Of a stretch of 64,000 bases of DNA, positions 32,466-39,679 are shown one piece after another. A program made the position numbers and the translations under genes. Numbering within the stretch: the stretch's first letter is position 1; each line of letters begins with the position of its first letter. Under the pieces are notes generated by a model. It did no database searches and was not told the DNA's origin. It saw only the letters and a list, made by a program, of their open reading frames with translations. Source of the DNA: Oscillospiraceae bacterium (GTDB taxonomy: Bacteria > Bacillota > Clostridia > Oscillospirales > Ruminococcaceae); the NCBI GenBank assembly GCA_022800935.1, contig JAAWRH010000005.1, forward strand, positions 1 through 64,000. Direction: 5' to 3'.

Positions 32466-33588
32466 AGGCAGTCTTTTGGCACTGTCGGTGCTGTTTTGCC
32501 TGCTGCTGTGCGGCTGTCAGGGACTGGGCGGGAAGAGCCCCAACCAGCGCTCCGTCGCCCAGGTGATGGCCCTGGACCTGGTCCCCGGCAGCGAACCCAT
32601 CCGCTTGACCCTGCGGGTGCTGGACGAGGAGGGATCGCCGGAGGGACCGGCCAGCTTCCGCACCGTCCAGGCCCAGGGGAAAACCATCACCGGTGCGCTA
32701 GGGGAGGCGGGACGGCAACTGGGAAAGGAAATTTTTCTCCGGGATATCCGCCTGGTGCTGCTGGGAGAGGGACTTTGCCGCAAAGGAATTGACTCCTTTC
32801 AGAATTTTATGAGCCAGAGCTATCAAATCCGCCCCAGGGTATCCGTGGCCGCCGTCCGTCAGGAGGCCGCCCCACTGCTGGAAGCGGACGACAGCGGCGA
32901 GGCCCCCGCCGATTCCCTGGTTCCCCTGCTGGAATGGAACAATCGTCCAGGTAATCCGGCTGTCACCGTCATGGAGGCGGAACGCCTCCGCAGCGCCGGG
33001 GAGGGGGACTGCTTCCTGTCGCTGGCCAGCCTGGACGGGGAGGGAAAGGGAGAGGTATCCGGCGCGGCTGTCTTCCGAGGGGGACGGCTGGCCCGGCTGC
33101 TGGATGTGCGGGAGGCGGAACAGCTCCGACTGCTGGCCGCCGATCCCCGTCAATCGGTAGTGGTTGTCTCCCTGCCCGGCGGGGGCTCCGCCTCCTTCCG
33201 GCTGACCGGGAGAAAGGGGAGGCTTCACGGGTCCTCTGTCCAGAACATTCCGCAGTTTACCTCCAAATTCACCTTTGAATTCCAGCTTTTGGAATTCGAC
33301 GGCAATTCCGAGGATTCCTCAAACCTGGAGGAGCTGGAAAGAGCTTTGGAGGAAAAGGTAAAGGGAGAGATGGAGGAATGTATCCGGAAGGTGGTATTTG
33401 ACAGTGGGGCGGACGTGATGGGAATGGCTGTTTCCCAGCGCAGGGACAACGCGGAATGGTGGAACCGAAATAGGGACTGGAGAAAGGAGCGGGAAGGAGA
33501 GACGCTTTTTGAAAAAAGCGTGTTCTATTTGGATATCAAGTGCAGAATCACCCAGACAGACGTCAGCATTCCGCTGATAGGAACATGA
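32449..33588 (+). CDS. Spore germination receptor subunit C (Ger(x)C lipoprotein)
   Basis: A 379-residue lipoprotein. The signal peptide ends in LLLCGCQ, with Cys23 the likely lipidated residue. The mature part has the Ger(x)C layout: VAQVMALDLVPG near residue 38, AQGKTITGALGEAGRQLGKE with LFLR-type FLRDIRLVLLGE near 90-110, and a C-terminal domain ending in WRKEREGETLFEKSVFYLDI. The start ATG 32449 follows GAAAGGAGG and overlaps the gerB end. C subunits sit on the outer face of the spore inner membrane and are needed for receptor function. Confidence 0.92.
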   Translation: MGKLHKGSLLALSVLFCLLLCGCQGLGGKSPNQRSVAQVMALDLVPGSEPIRLTLRVLDEEGSPEGPASFRTVQAQGKTITGALGEAGRQLGKEIFLRDIRLVLLGEGLCRKGIDSFQNFMSQSYQIRPRVSVAAVRQEAAPLLEADDSGEAPADSLVPLLEWNNRPGNPAVTVMEAERLRSAGEGDCFLSLASLDGEGKGEVSGAAVFRGGRLARLLDVREAEQLRLLAADPRQSVVVVSLPGGGSASFRLTGRKGRLHGSSVQNIPQFTSKFTFEFQLLEFDGNSEDSSNLEELERALEEKVKGEMEECIRKVVFDSGADVMGMAVSQRRDNAEWWNRNRDWRKEREGETLFEKSVFYLDIKCRITQTDVSIPLIGT

Positions 33589-33936
33589 AGATGCGCTTCA
33601 GAAAAATAATGGAAAATGTTCCGGATGGGATGGGAAATCCGCTGGATAAAAGGCGGATGGTCTGCGTCAATTTCCAATCCCCCCACAAAACGACAGATGG
33701 AGGTCTTTTTCCCTGCGATAAAACCCCGCCTAGCGAGGCACACTCAATAGCAGGGCGATAATCCCTGCCGCAAGGGCAGCTGCGCCCGTTTTCAATACAC
33801 TGTCTTTGAGCAACCGGGCCGGTTTTATCCGAACCGGCCCGGATCTCAGGGGTTTATATAACACCTTTGGCGGGGCGTTTACATGGAAAAATGTAACATC
33901 CGGTACCTAAAGGAGGCAAAGGAGCTGCATTGCAGA
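33589..33936 (+). other. Intergenic region between germination operon and spoIVB
   Basis: About 350 bases without a supportable gene. It holds a GCAGGG/CCCTGC hairpin at about 33752-33770 and a perfect 11 bp hairpin at 33814-33842 (CCGGGCCGGTT with AACCGGCCCGG, 7-base loop) without a U-tract. The second may be a factor-independent stop or an RNA stability element. A spoIVB promoter is expected after it (sigma-G in Bacillus) but no clear match is seen. Confidence 0.5.
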
Positions 33937-35172
33937 ATGAAAAAAATTTATCGAATATTTGCGGGAATGGTGTCGGCGCTGACCATAAGCGCCCTTTCCC
34001 TCTCACTGTATGCCGGTCATTCGCTGCCGGATTTTGTATACCTGGCCCAGGGGCAGGAGGTGGCGGAGCTGGAGCTCTCTCCCGCCTCTTTTTCCGGGGC
34101 GGCCATCACGGTAGGGGCCCCGGTGGGTCAGACAGTTGACGCCGGGGAGGACCGCTACTCCGTGGGGCTGCGGATGTTCGGAGCCATATCCGTCAAGGAT
34201 ATCCTGGTCCAGGTGGTGCCGCGGGAGTACGTCCTTCCGGGAGGTTCTCCCTTTGGCATCAAGATGTTTACCGATGGGGTCATGGTGGTGGGGATGACCG
34301 ACGTCATCAACAGCGGGGAAACCCGCAACCCCGCCAAGGAGGCGGGCATCCGCCTGGGGGATGTGATCACCAGGATCAACGGGAAGCGCGTCTCCACCAA
34401 CGAGGAGGTTGCCGCCCTTGTGGAGCGGAGCGGAGGCTCCCCCCTTTCCATGGAAGTGCGGCGGGAAGGAAGGGAGACGTTTGAAGCCTCTCTGCTCCCG
34501 GTGCGCTCCGACGACGCGGACGTTTACCGCGCCGGGATGTGGGTGCGGGACAGCTCAGCCGGTATCGGCACCCTGACCTTCATCGACCCGGAGACAAGCC
34601 GTTTTGCGGGGCTGGGACACGGTGTGTGCGACATTGATACAGGCAGTCTCATGCCCCTTTCCTCCGGGGAGGCCGTGGATGTGGTTATCACCGGGGTGAC
34701 AAAGGGGATGAGTGGGAGCCCTGGAGAGCTGCGGGGGACCTTTACCGAGGCGCAGCCCATGGGGGTTCTGCTCCGCAACGACTCCACCGGGATTTATGGA
34801 CAGCTGAACCCCTCCGCCATAGACTTGGGGGACGTATCCCCAGCGCCGGTGGCCATGCGCCAGGAGGTAAAAGCGGGCAAAGCCTCCATCCGCACAACCG
34901 TGGATGGGGGAGAGCCGGAGGAGTATGAAATTGTCATTGAAAAGGTCAACTTCAGCGAGGCCAACCCCACCAGAAATATGGTGATACGGGTGACCGACCC
35001 CCGGCTGCTCTCCAAAACCGGGGGAATCGTCCAGGGGATGAGCGGAAGCCCCATCCTCCAGAACGGCAAGCTGGTGGGGGCAGTCACCCATGTGTTTGTC
35101 AACGACCCGGCGCGGGGATACGGCATCTTTGCGGAAAATATGGAGAAGTGTCTTTCGGAACTTGTTCCATAG
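33937..35172 (+). CDS. spoIVB: SpoIVB signalling peptidase
   Basis: A serine peptidase of about 411 residues, secreted from the forespore into the intermembrane space to trigger pro-sigma-K processing. Residues about 4-28 form a membrane anchor (IFAGMVSALTISALSLSLYAG). A PDZ domain includes NPAKEAGIRLGDVITRINGK. The SpoIVB domain has the catalytic His in FAGLGHGVCDIDTG and Ser in QGMSGSPILQNGK, with a downstream Asp in FVNDPARGYGIFAENM. ATG 33937 has GGAG 12 bases upstream; an in-frame ATG at 33883 would add 18 residues but has no convincing ribosome-binding site. It is followed by spo0A, the usual order. Confidence 0.95.
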   Translation: MKKIYRIFAGMVSALTISALSLSLYAGHSLPDFVYLAQGQEVAELELSPASFSGAAITVGAPVGQTVDAGEDRYSVGLRMFGAISVKDILVQVVPREYVLPGGSPFGIKMFTDGVMVVGMTDVINSGETRNPAKEAGIRLGDVITRINGKRVSTNEEVAALVERSGGSPLSMEVRREGRETFEASLLPVRSDDADVYRAGMWVRDSSAGIGTLTFIDPETSRFAGLGHGVCDIDTGSLMPLSSGEAVDVVITGVTKGMSGSPGELRGTFTEAQPMGVLLRNDSTGIYGQLNPSAIDLGDVSPAPVAMRQEVKAGKASIRTTVDGGEPEEYEIVIEKVNFSEANPTRNMVIRVTDPRLLSKTGGIVQGMSGSPILQNGKLVGAVTHVFVNDPARGYGIFAENMEKCLSELVP

Positions 35173-35174
35173 GG

Positions 35175-35210
35175 AGCTTGCAGCCCGCCTTAAAGGCGGG
35201 CGAAGCTTTT
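35175..35210 (+). terminator. Terminator after spoIVB
   Basis: AGCTT...GCCCGCCTT pairs with AAGGCGGGC...AAGCT, followed by TTTT, directly after the stop codon. Confidence 0.8.
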
Positions 35211-35556
35211 GAAACAGTTTTTCATACGTTTTGTCGTTTTAATGGTTTGACTAAAACAACTTTCTTCTCCAGCAAAATTCAATTCTCAACCTTCTGTCCC
35301 TCAAATCTCCTTTGACTGAAAGAAGAATTTCCAAATATTTCCATAAAATATCAAATGAGTCATTTGTCTCTTTAAACATTAAATTAATGTTTTTTTTATG
35401 TATTAAAAATTAAGTATAAAAGTTAAATTACAATAACAACTTTTATTTTGCGAAATTTGTCGCACACTATTTTGTGTATAATGTCTTAAAACGTGAGAAT
35501 GCAGTTGTGGATTATCACTTTTTATGTTTTTTTTATTAATTTTGTGACAAATCTGG

Positions 35557-35585
35557 TTGAAACATGGGGATAATTGAGTTATAAT
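35557..35585 (+). promoter_or_regulatory. Vegetative sigma-A promoter of spo0A
   Basis: TTGAAA (35557-35562), 17-base spacer, TATAAT (35580-35585). Confidence 0.7.
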
Positions 35586-35617
35586 GCTTTTTAGGTGAAC
35601 TATATTCTTATAATTTC

Positions 35618-35643
35618 AGGATGTTTTATTCACCAGGCAGAAT
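35618..35643 (+). promoter_or_regulatory. Sigma-H-type sporulation promoter of spo0A
   Basis: AGGATGT (35618-35624), 12-base spacer, GCAGAAT (35637-35643), matching the sigma-H pattern AGGAnnT-N12-RnnGAAT. It lies 33 bases after the sigma-A promoter, mirroring the Pv/Ps arrangement of Bacillus spo0A. Confidence 0.6.
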
Positions 35644-35742
35644 TTGATTTATTTATTTGGAAAAAAATGTAAATTAACTATTGAAATAATTTCCAAAATA
35701 TGGTAATCTATGGATATCAATCCGGGAGAAGGATAATGAAAA

Positions 35743-35749
35743 TGTCGAA
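35743..35749 (+). promoter_or_regulatory. Spo0A-binding box
   Basis: TGTCGAA, a perfect match to the 0A-box core, about 100 bases downstream of the sigma-H promoter; suggests autoregulation. A 7-base match alone is modest evidence. Confidence 0.4.
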
Positions 35750-35856
35750 AGTGGGAAAATAATAAATGACATGAGTAAAAACCAATCTGAATTGAGGGCT
35801 GGCAGAAGAAGCTGCGAAGGCGGATATAAACGCAACAGCTTTGAATGGTGCCCGCC

Positions 35857-35884
35857 GCTGTCTGCTGTCTGCTGTCCGCTCTCT
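35857..35884 (+). repeat. Tandem heptanucleotide repeat, four units
   Basis: Consecutive 7-base units GCTGTCT, GCTGTCT, GCTGTCC, GCTCTCT in the spo0A leader. Same period as the array at 24194 but different sequence. Confidence 0.8.
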
Positions 35885-36092
35885 GCCGGGAGGTTTTAGA
35901 GCCTATTCAGGCTTTCGGGATTATTCTCCGGAACCGGCAAAATATGCGTCTCTGAATTTCAGGTTTTATAAAAGCAAAACCGAACTTTTGCATTTACTTC
36001 AGAGAAAAGTGTATAAACTCAACTGTCAATCTTTGATTGGCAGAGGGATGCCGCCGAAGAATGGCCGCAAAATTATATTTGGAGGAAAGAGT

Positions 36093-36905
36093 ATGAACAG
36101 TCAGAGAAAAATTTTGATTACAGAGGATGACAAGCAACTGTGTTCCCAGCTTACAGAACAGCTGAAGAAGTATGATCTGGAGGCGGTTTTTGTGCCCAGG
36201 AACGGGAGCGCCGTGCTGGAGGCGATAGCCAAATATCAGCCCTGCGCAGTGATGATGGACTACTTCATGGTCTATCTGGACGCCATTGGGGTCATGAAGG
36301 GCGCGAAAAATCAGGGCTTATCCACGCTTTTTACCCTTATCACCACGATTGACGGTGAAAGCTTCCAGCGGCAGGCGCTGGAGGAGGGGGCTGCTTACCT
36401 TTTCCTCAAACCCTACAGCGCCGGGGCTGTCGCGGAGCGGCTGGCGGCTCTGGTCAAAAGAGCAGATATCCCCGCAGCCTCGCTGCCCCCGACCCAGCAC
36501 AGCGGGGTAGATGACGGACAGCTGGAAATGGAGATTACCTCCATCATCCACAAGATCGGTGTTCCCGCCCACATCAAGGGGTACCATTACTTACGGGAAT
36601 CCATCAAGCTGGCGGTAAAGGACAGCGAAATCATCAACTCTGTCACCAAGCAGCTTTATCCCACAGTCGCCAAAAAATTCGGGACCACCTCCTCCAGAGT
36701 GGAGCGGGCAATCCGTCACGCCATTGAGGTGGCATGGGACAGGGGAGACGTGGAGGTGCTCACCTCCTATTTCGGGTACACCATCCGCAACACCAGGGGC
36801 AAGCCCACCAATTCGGAGTTTATCGCGATGATCGCCGACAAGCTGCGGCTGCATTTCCGGATTCCCGATGGAACGGGAAAGTCAGATAAATCATTGAGTG
36901 TATAA
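36093..36905 (+). CDS. spo0A: Sporulation master regulator Spo0A
   Basis: A 270-residue response regulator. In the receiver domain the acidic pocket is Glu11-Asp12-Asp13, the phosphorylation site Asp56 ([10 protein letters not shown]), with Thr84/85 and Lys106 (FLKPYS). The usual Met-Pro after the site Asp is Met-Val here. The C-terminal DNA-binding domain is very well conserved: [20 protein letters not shown], then [19 protein letters not shown] (recognition helix region), then [25 protein letters not shown] precedes ATG 36093. It is directly downstream of spoIVB, the conserved order. Tandem sigma-A and sigma-H promoters and a 0A box lie upstream. Confidence 0.97.
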   Translation: MNSQRKILITEDDKQLCSQLTEQLKKYDLEAVFVPRNGSAVLEAIAKYQPCAVMMDYFMVYLDAIGVMKGAKNQGLSTLFTLITTIDGESFQRQALEEGAAYLFLKPYSAGAVAERLAALVKRADIPAASLPPTQHSGVDDGQLEMEITSIIHKIGVPAHIKGYHYLRESIKLAVKDSEIINSVTKQLYPTVAKKFGTTSSRVERAIRHAIEVAWDRGDVEVLTSYFGYTIRNTRGKPTNSEFIAMIADKLRLHFRIPDGTGKSDKSLSV

Positions 36906-36956
36906 CGATAAAAAAACAAAACAAAATTGAATTCCGAGTTTTTTTCATTTTAGGGG

Positions 36957-36985
36957 TTGCGTTTATCCCGAAGTTGTGATATTCT
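36957..36985 (+). promoter_or_regulatory. Possible promoter of the rimP-nusA operon
   Basis: TTGCGT (36957-36962), 17-base spacer, TATTCT (36980-36985), just before the leader hairpin. Confidence 0.4.
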
Positions 36986-37009
36986 ATAAAAAGAAAGTAA
37001 GATTTGGTA

Positions 37010-37045
37010 GAAAGGAAAGAGTGGGCAAGCCCACTCTTTCCTTTC
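37010..37045 (+). promoter_or_regulatory. Perfect long hairpin in the rimP leader
   Basis: A 17-base arm (GAAAGGAAAGAGTGGGC) is exactly complementary to 37029-37045 around two unpaired bases. A second GGGCAAGCCC-like segment follows at 37050-37060, with GCCCC/GGGGC at 37056-37074, so alternative pairings are possible. It has no U-tract. It may act as a stability element, a protein-binding site or an attenuator. Confidence 0.5.
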
Positions 37046-37096
37046 TGTATAGGGCAAGCCCCAGGGAATGGGGCGCAATATCGCAAAGGAGAAAAA

Positions 37097-37615
37097 ATGG
37101 CTAAGGAAAAGAAAAAATCCACTGTGTCCCTAGTAGAGGAGATGGCCGGACCGGTTGCGGAGAAAAACGGCCTGAAGCTGTGGGACGTGCGCTTTGAAAA
37201 GGAAGGCTCCCTGTGGTATCTGAGAATATTCATCGACAAGGAGGGAGGCGTCTCCATTGAGGACTGCGAAACGGTGAGCCGCGCTGTCAGCACCCTGCTG
37301 GATGAGGCAGACCCCATTGAACAGAGCTATATTCTCCAGGTCAGCTCCCCAGGGGTGGAGCGGGAGCTGGTAAAGCAGGAGCACTTCGATGCTTTTATGG
37401 GCAACGAGGTCCATGTGCGCCTCATCCGCCCGGTGGAAGGGGTCCGGGACTTTATCGGGACGCTGGAGGGCGCTGATGGAGAAGGAAACATCTCCATCCT
37501 GATGGATGAGGATATTGAGATGACCTTCCACTTAAAGGAGGCGGCCTTTGTGCGGCTGACGGACAACCAAGCCTATCCGGATGATATGAATATGGAGGAA
37601 CTGGAAAATGAATAA
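37097..37615 (+). CDS. rimP: Ribosome maturation factor RimP
   Basis: A 172-residue 30S assembly factor. The N-terminal domain includes LVEEMAGPVAEKNGLKLWDVRF and IDKEGGVSIEDCETVSRAVS; the C-terminal SH3-like domain has SSPGVERELVKQEHFDAFMG and HVRLIRP. AAAGGAG precedes ATG 37097. Its end overlaps nusA by 8 bases. It heads the conserved rimP-nusA-ylxR-ylxQ-infB-rbfA cluster. The start region and a long perfect hairpin upstream suggest transcript-level control. Confidence 0.96.
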   Translation: MAKEKKKSTVSLVEEMAGPVAEKNGLKLWDVRFEKEGSLWYLRIFIDKEGGVSIEDCETVSRAVSTLLDEADPIEQSYILQVSSPGVERELVKQEHFDAFMGNEVHVRLIRPVEGVRDFIGTLEGADGEGNISILMDEDIEMTFHLKEAAFVRLTDNQAYPDDMNMEELENE

Positions 37616-38795
37616 GGAATTTCTGGACGTCCTGCGGATTTTGGAGCAAGAAAAGGGCATTCCCTTCGACTATATGATAGATAAGACGAAGGAAGGCATC
37701 AAAAAGGCGGTGGAAAACGATTACCGGGATTCGGACGTGGCGGTGTACATCAGCAGGGAGACCGGAGAACTCCAGGTGATGCTCCGCAAGGAGGTGGTGG
37801 AATCCGAGGACGTGGTGTTTGACCCAGTGGTGGAGATATCCTATGAGGACGCGCTGAAGCATTCCTCCAGCGCCGTGCTGGGCGGAAAGGTCGAGGTGCC
37901 CAGCGATATCAAGGACCTGCGCCGGATTTCCGCCATCAACGCCAAAAACATCATTCGCCAGGGCATCCGGGACGCGGAACGGGAATATTTGTATTCCCAG
38001 CTGAAAAAATACAAAGAGGAAATCGTCACCACCACCGTCACACGGGTGGATCCGGAAACCGACGACGCCACCATTGAAATCGGCAACATTGAGGTGACGC
38101 TGCCCCGCCGGGAGCAGCTCCCCACCGAGGTGCTCAAGGAATTTGACCGTATCCGCGTCTATGTGGTAAACGTCTTTGGCCCCCAGTCCCAGAACGACAA
38201 CAAGCCCAAAAACGAAAAATCCAAATCCTCCCGCCAGCCCAAAATACTCATCTCCCGGACCCACCCTGGCCTGGTCCGCCGCCTCTTTGAGATGGAGGTT
38301 CCGGAAATCTACGACGGGACGGTAGAGGTCAAGAGCATCTCGCGGGAGGCGGGCTATCGCAGCAAGGTGGCCGTCTACAGCAAGGACCCGGATGTGGACC
38401 CTGTGGGTGCCTGTATCGGCATGGACGGCAACCGGGTGAAGAACATCGTCAAGGAGCTGTGCGGGGAGAAGATCGAGGTGGTCCGTTACAGCGACGATCC
38501 GGTGGAGTTTATCAAAAACGCCCTGAGCCCCGCCAAGGTGATTTCCGTCACCCTGGACCCGGACGGGCAGAAGAACTGCCAGGTCATTGTCCCCGACAGC
38601 CAGCTTTCCCTGGCAATCGGCAACAAGGGGCAGAGCGCCAAGCTGGCCGCAAAGCTCACCGGCTGGAAGATCGACATCAAACCGGAAAGCTATCTGGAAA
38701 CCCTTCCTAAGGGGGATGAGGCCGCCGCCCTGGAGGACGCCCAGGACGTGATTGCCCAGGAGGAGCCGGAGCAGCGGGAGCCTGCGGGGGAATAA
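37608..38795 (+). CDS. nusA: Transcription termination/antitermination factor NusA
   Basis: A 395-residue RNA-polymerase-binding factor: N-terminal domain (1 to about 125), S1 domain (about 135-200), then two KH domains ([20 protein letters not shown] and [37 protein letters not shown]). An insertion rich in Asn, Lys and Ser ([16 protein letters not shown], near residues 196-211) interrupts the S1-KH1 region. The C-terminus is an acidic Glu/Ala tail and lacks the repeats seen in E. coli, as usual in Firmicutes. It is translationally coupled to rimP. Confidence 0.96.
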   Translation: MNKEFLDVLRILEQEKGIPFDYMIDKTKEGIKKAVENDYRDSDVAVYISRETGELQVMLRKEVVESEDVVFDPVVEISYEDALKHSSSAVLGGKVEVPSDIKDLRRISAINAKNIIRQGIRDAEREYLYSQLKKYKEEIVTTTVTRVDPETDDATIEIGNIEVTLPRREQLPTEVLKEFDRIRVYVVNVFGPQSQNDNKPKNEKSKSSRQPKILISRTHPGLVRRLFEMEVPEIYDGTVEVKSISREAGYRSKVAVYSKDPDVDPVGACIGMDGNRVKNIVKELCGEKIEVVRYSDDPVEFIKNALSPAKVISVTLDPDGQKNCQVIVPDSQLSLAIGNKGQSAKLAAKLTGWKIDIKPESYLETLPKGDEAAALEDAQDVIAQEEPEQREPAGE

Positions 38796-38852
38796 TGTGA
38801 CCGAGGGGCAATCAAAAGAGGCTTCCTGTGCCGGAGAAAGGGGAGATGCAGG

Positions 38853-39131
38853 ATGCAGGCAAAAAAGGTTCCCATCCGTATGTGTACCGGGTGCTCGGAA
38901 CAAAAGCCCAAAAAGGAACTGGTGCGGGTGGTGAAGAGCCCGGACGGGGAGATTTCCCTGGACCTCACCGGCAAAAAATCCGGACGGGGTGCGTATGTCT
39001 GTAAAAATATCGAATGTCTGAAAAAAGCAAGGAAGGCGAAACGGTTTGAGAGGGCCTTCTCATGCCAGATTCCCGACGAGGTGTATGAGAGGATGGAACG
39101 GGAGATACAGGGCGAACCGCCTCTGGTATAG
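38853..39131 (+). CDS. ylxR: YlxR family RNA-binding protein (DUF448)
   Basis: A 92-residue protein with the YlxR fold: PIRMCTGCSEQKPKKELVRVV at the N-terminus, then LDLTGKKSGRGAYVCKN and CLKKARKAKRFERAFSCQIP, giving a basic surface. GAAAGGGGAG precedes the ATG. Its position between nusA and ylxQ is the standard one. YlxR has been proposed to bind RNA or to influence RNase P; I take this as unsettled. Confidence 0.95.
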   Translation: MQAKKVPIRMCTGCSEQKPKKELVRVVKSPDGEISLDLTGKKSGRGAYVCKNIECLKKARKAKRFERAFSCQIPDEVYERMEREIQGEPPLV

Positions 39132-39221
39132 GAATCCGTTCAGAAATTATTTTTGAGAAAACCGAATCGTCCGCCGGAAATCCGCTTCCCCCAGCAGGGG
39201 GCGGAGGATATATAAAGGAGA

Positions 39222-39665
39222 ATGTATTTGCATCAAAAAGCAGAGCATGCCGAGGCTCCGGCAAAATCCCGCCGGAAGCAGCAGAACATAGACGGCCTGA
39301 CCGCTGCCGCGCTGAAACAGCGTATCATCTCCGCCCTGTCCTTGGCCCGCAAGGCAGGCAGGCTGACAGCGGGCGCGGATGCGGTGAGGGAGGCGGTCTG
39401 CGCCGGGAGGGTAAAGGCAGTGTTTACCGCCGCGGACCTGTCGCCCAGATCGCAGAGAAATATGGAATACGTATGCCGGCCGCTGTCCGTCCCGGTGATT
39501 CCCCTGGGAATCGCCATGGACGAGATGGCTGCCCAGATCGGGCGGCGCAGCGGAATTCTGGCAGTTGCCGATACCGGCTTTGAACGAAAGCTGTGTTCCC
39601 TTCTGGAGCAGGCGGAGCGGTTGTCCGCCGCCCAGACCGGGGAAACGGCAGAATCCCTGTCCTGA
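39222..39665 (+). CDS. ylxQ: L7Ae-family RNA-binding protein YlxQ
   Basis: A 147-residue L7Ae/L30e-fold protein. The core is [20 protein letters not shown] followed by [16 protein letters not shown] and a C-terminal [15 protein letters not shown]. The N-terminal extension of about 30 residues is Lys/Arg/Gln-rich. ATG 39222 is only 1 base after AAAGGAG; the in-frame TTG at 39228 has ideal 7-base spacing and may be the true start, removing two residues. It lies between ylxR and infB as usual. Confidence 0.9.
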   Translation: MYLHQKAEHAEAPAKSRRKQQNIDGLTAAALKQRIISALSLARKAGRLTAGADAVREAVCAGRVKAVFTAADLSPRSQRNMEYVCRPLSVPVIPLGIAMDEMAAQIGRRSGILAVADTGFERKLCSLLEQAERLSAAQTGETAESLS

Positions 39666-39679
39666 AAGGAGAGTTGCTG

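Larger units (their letters stand above)
35211..36092 (+). promoter_or_regulatory. Long AT-rich regulatory region upstream of spo0A
   Basis: About 880 bases with no supported gene, the longest such stretch in the window, and markedly AT-rich from 35210 to 35720. It holds the tandem promoters listed separately, a perfect 0A box, near-matches TGTCGTT (about 35231) and TGTCGCA (about 35457), and a heptamer repeat at 35857-35884. The leader from the sigma-A start site to the ATG is about 500 bases. An in-frame upstream extension of Spo0A from 35841 exists but lacks a ribosome-binding site and domain similarity. Confidence 0.6.

Noticed and set aside
33525-33743. 72-codon minus-strand frame overlapping the end of gerC
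   Set aside because: No ribosome-binding site and it is antisense to a well-supported gene end.
33741-33812. Short hydrophobic minus-strand frame (LKDSVLKTGAAALAAGIIALLL)
   Set aside because: Only a TTG start, no ribosome-binding site, and it runs out of the adjacent hairpin.
35841-36092. 84-residue N-terminal extension of Spo0A
   Set aside because: The normal receiver start is at 36093 with GGAGGAAAG; the extension covers the heptamer repeat and has no similarity to any domain.
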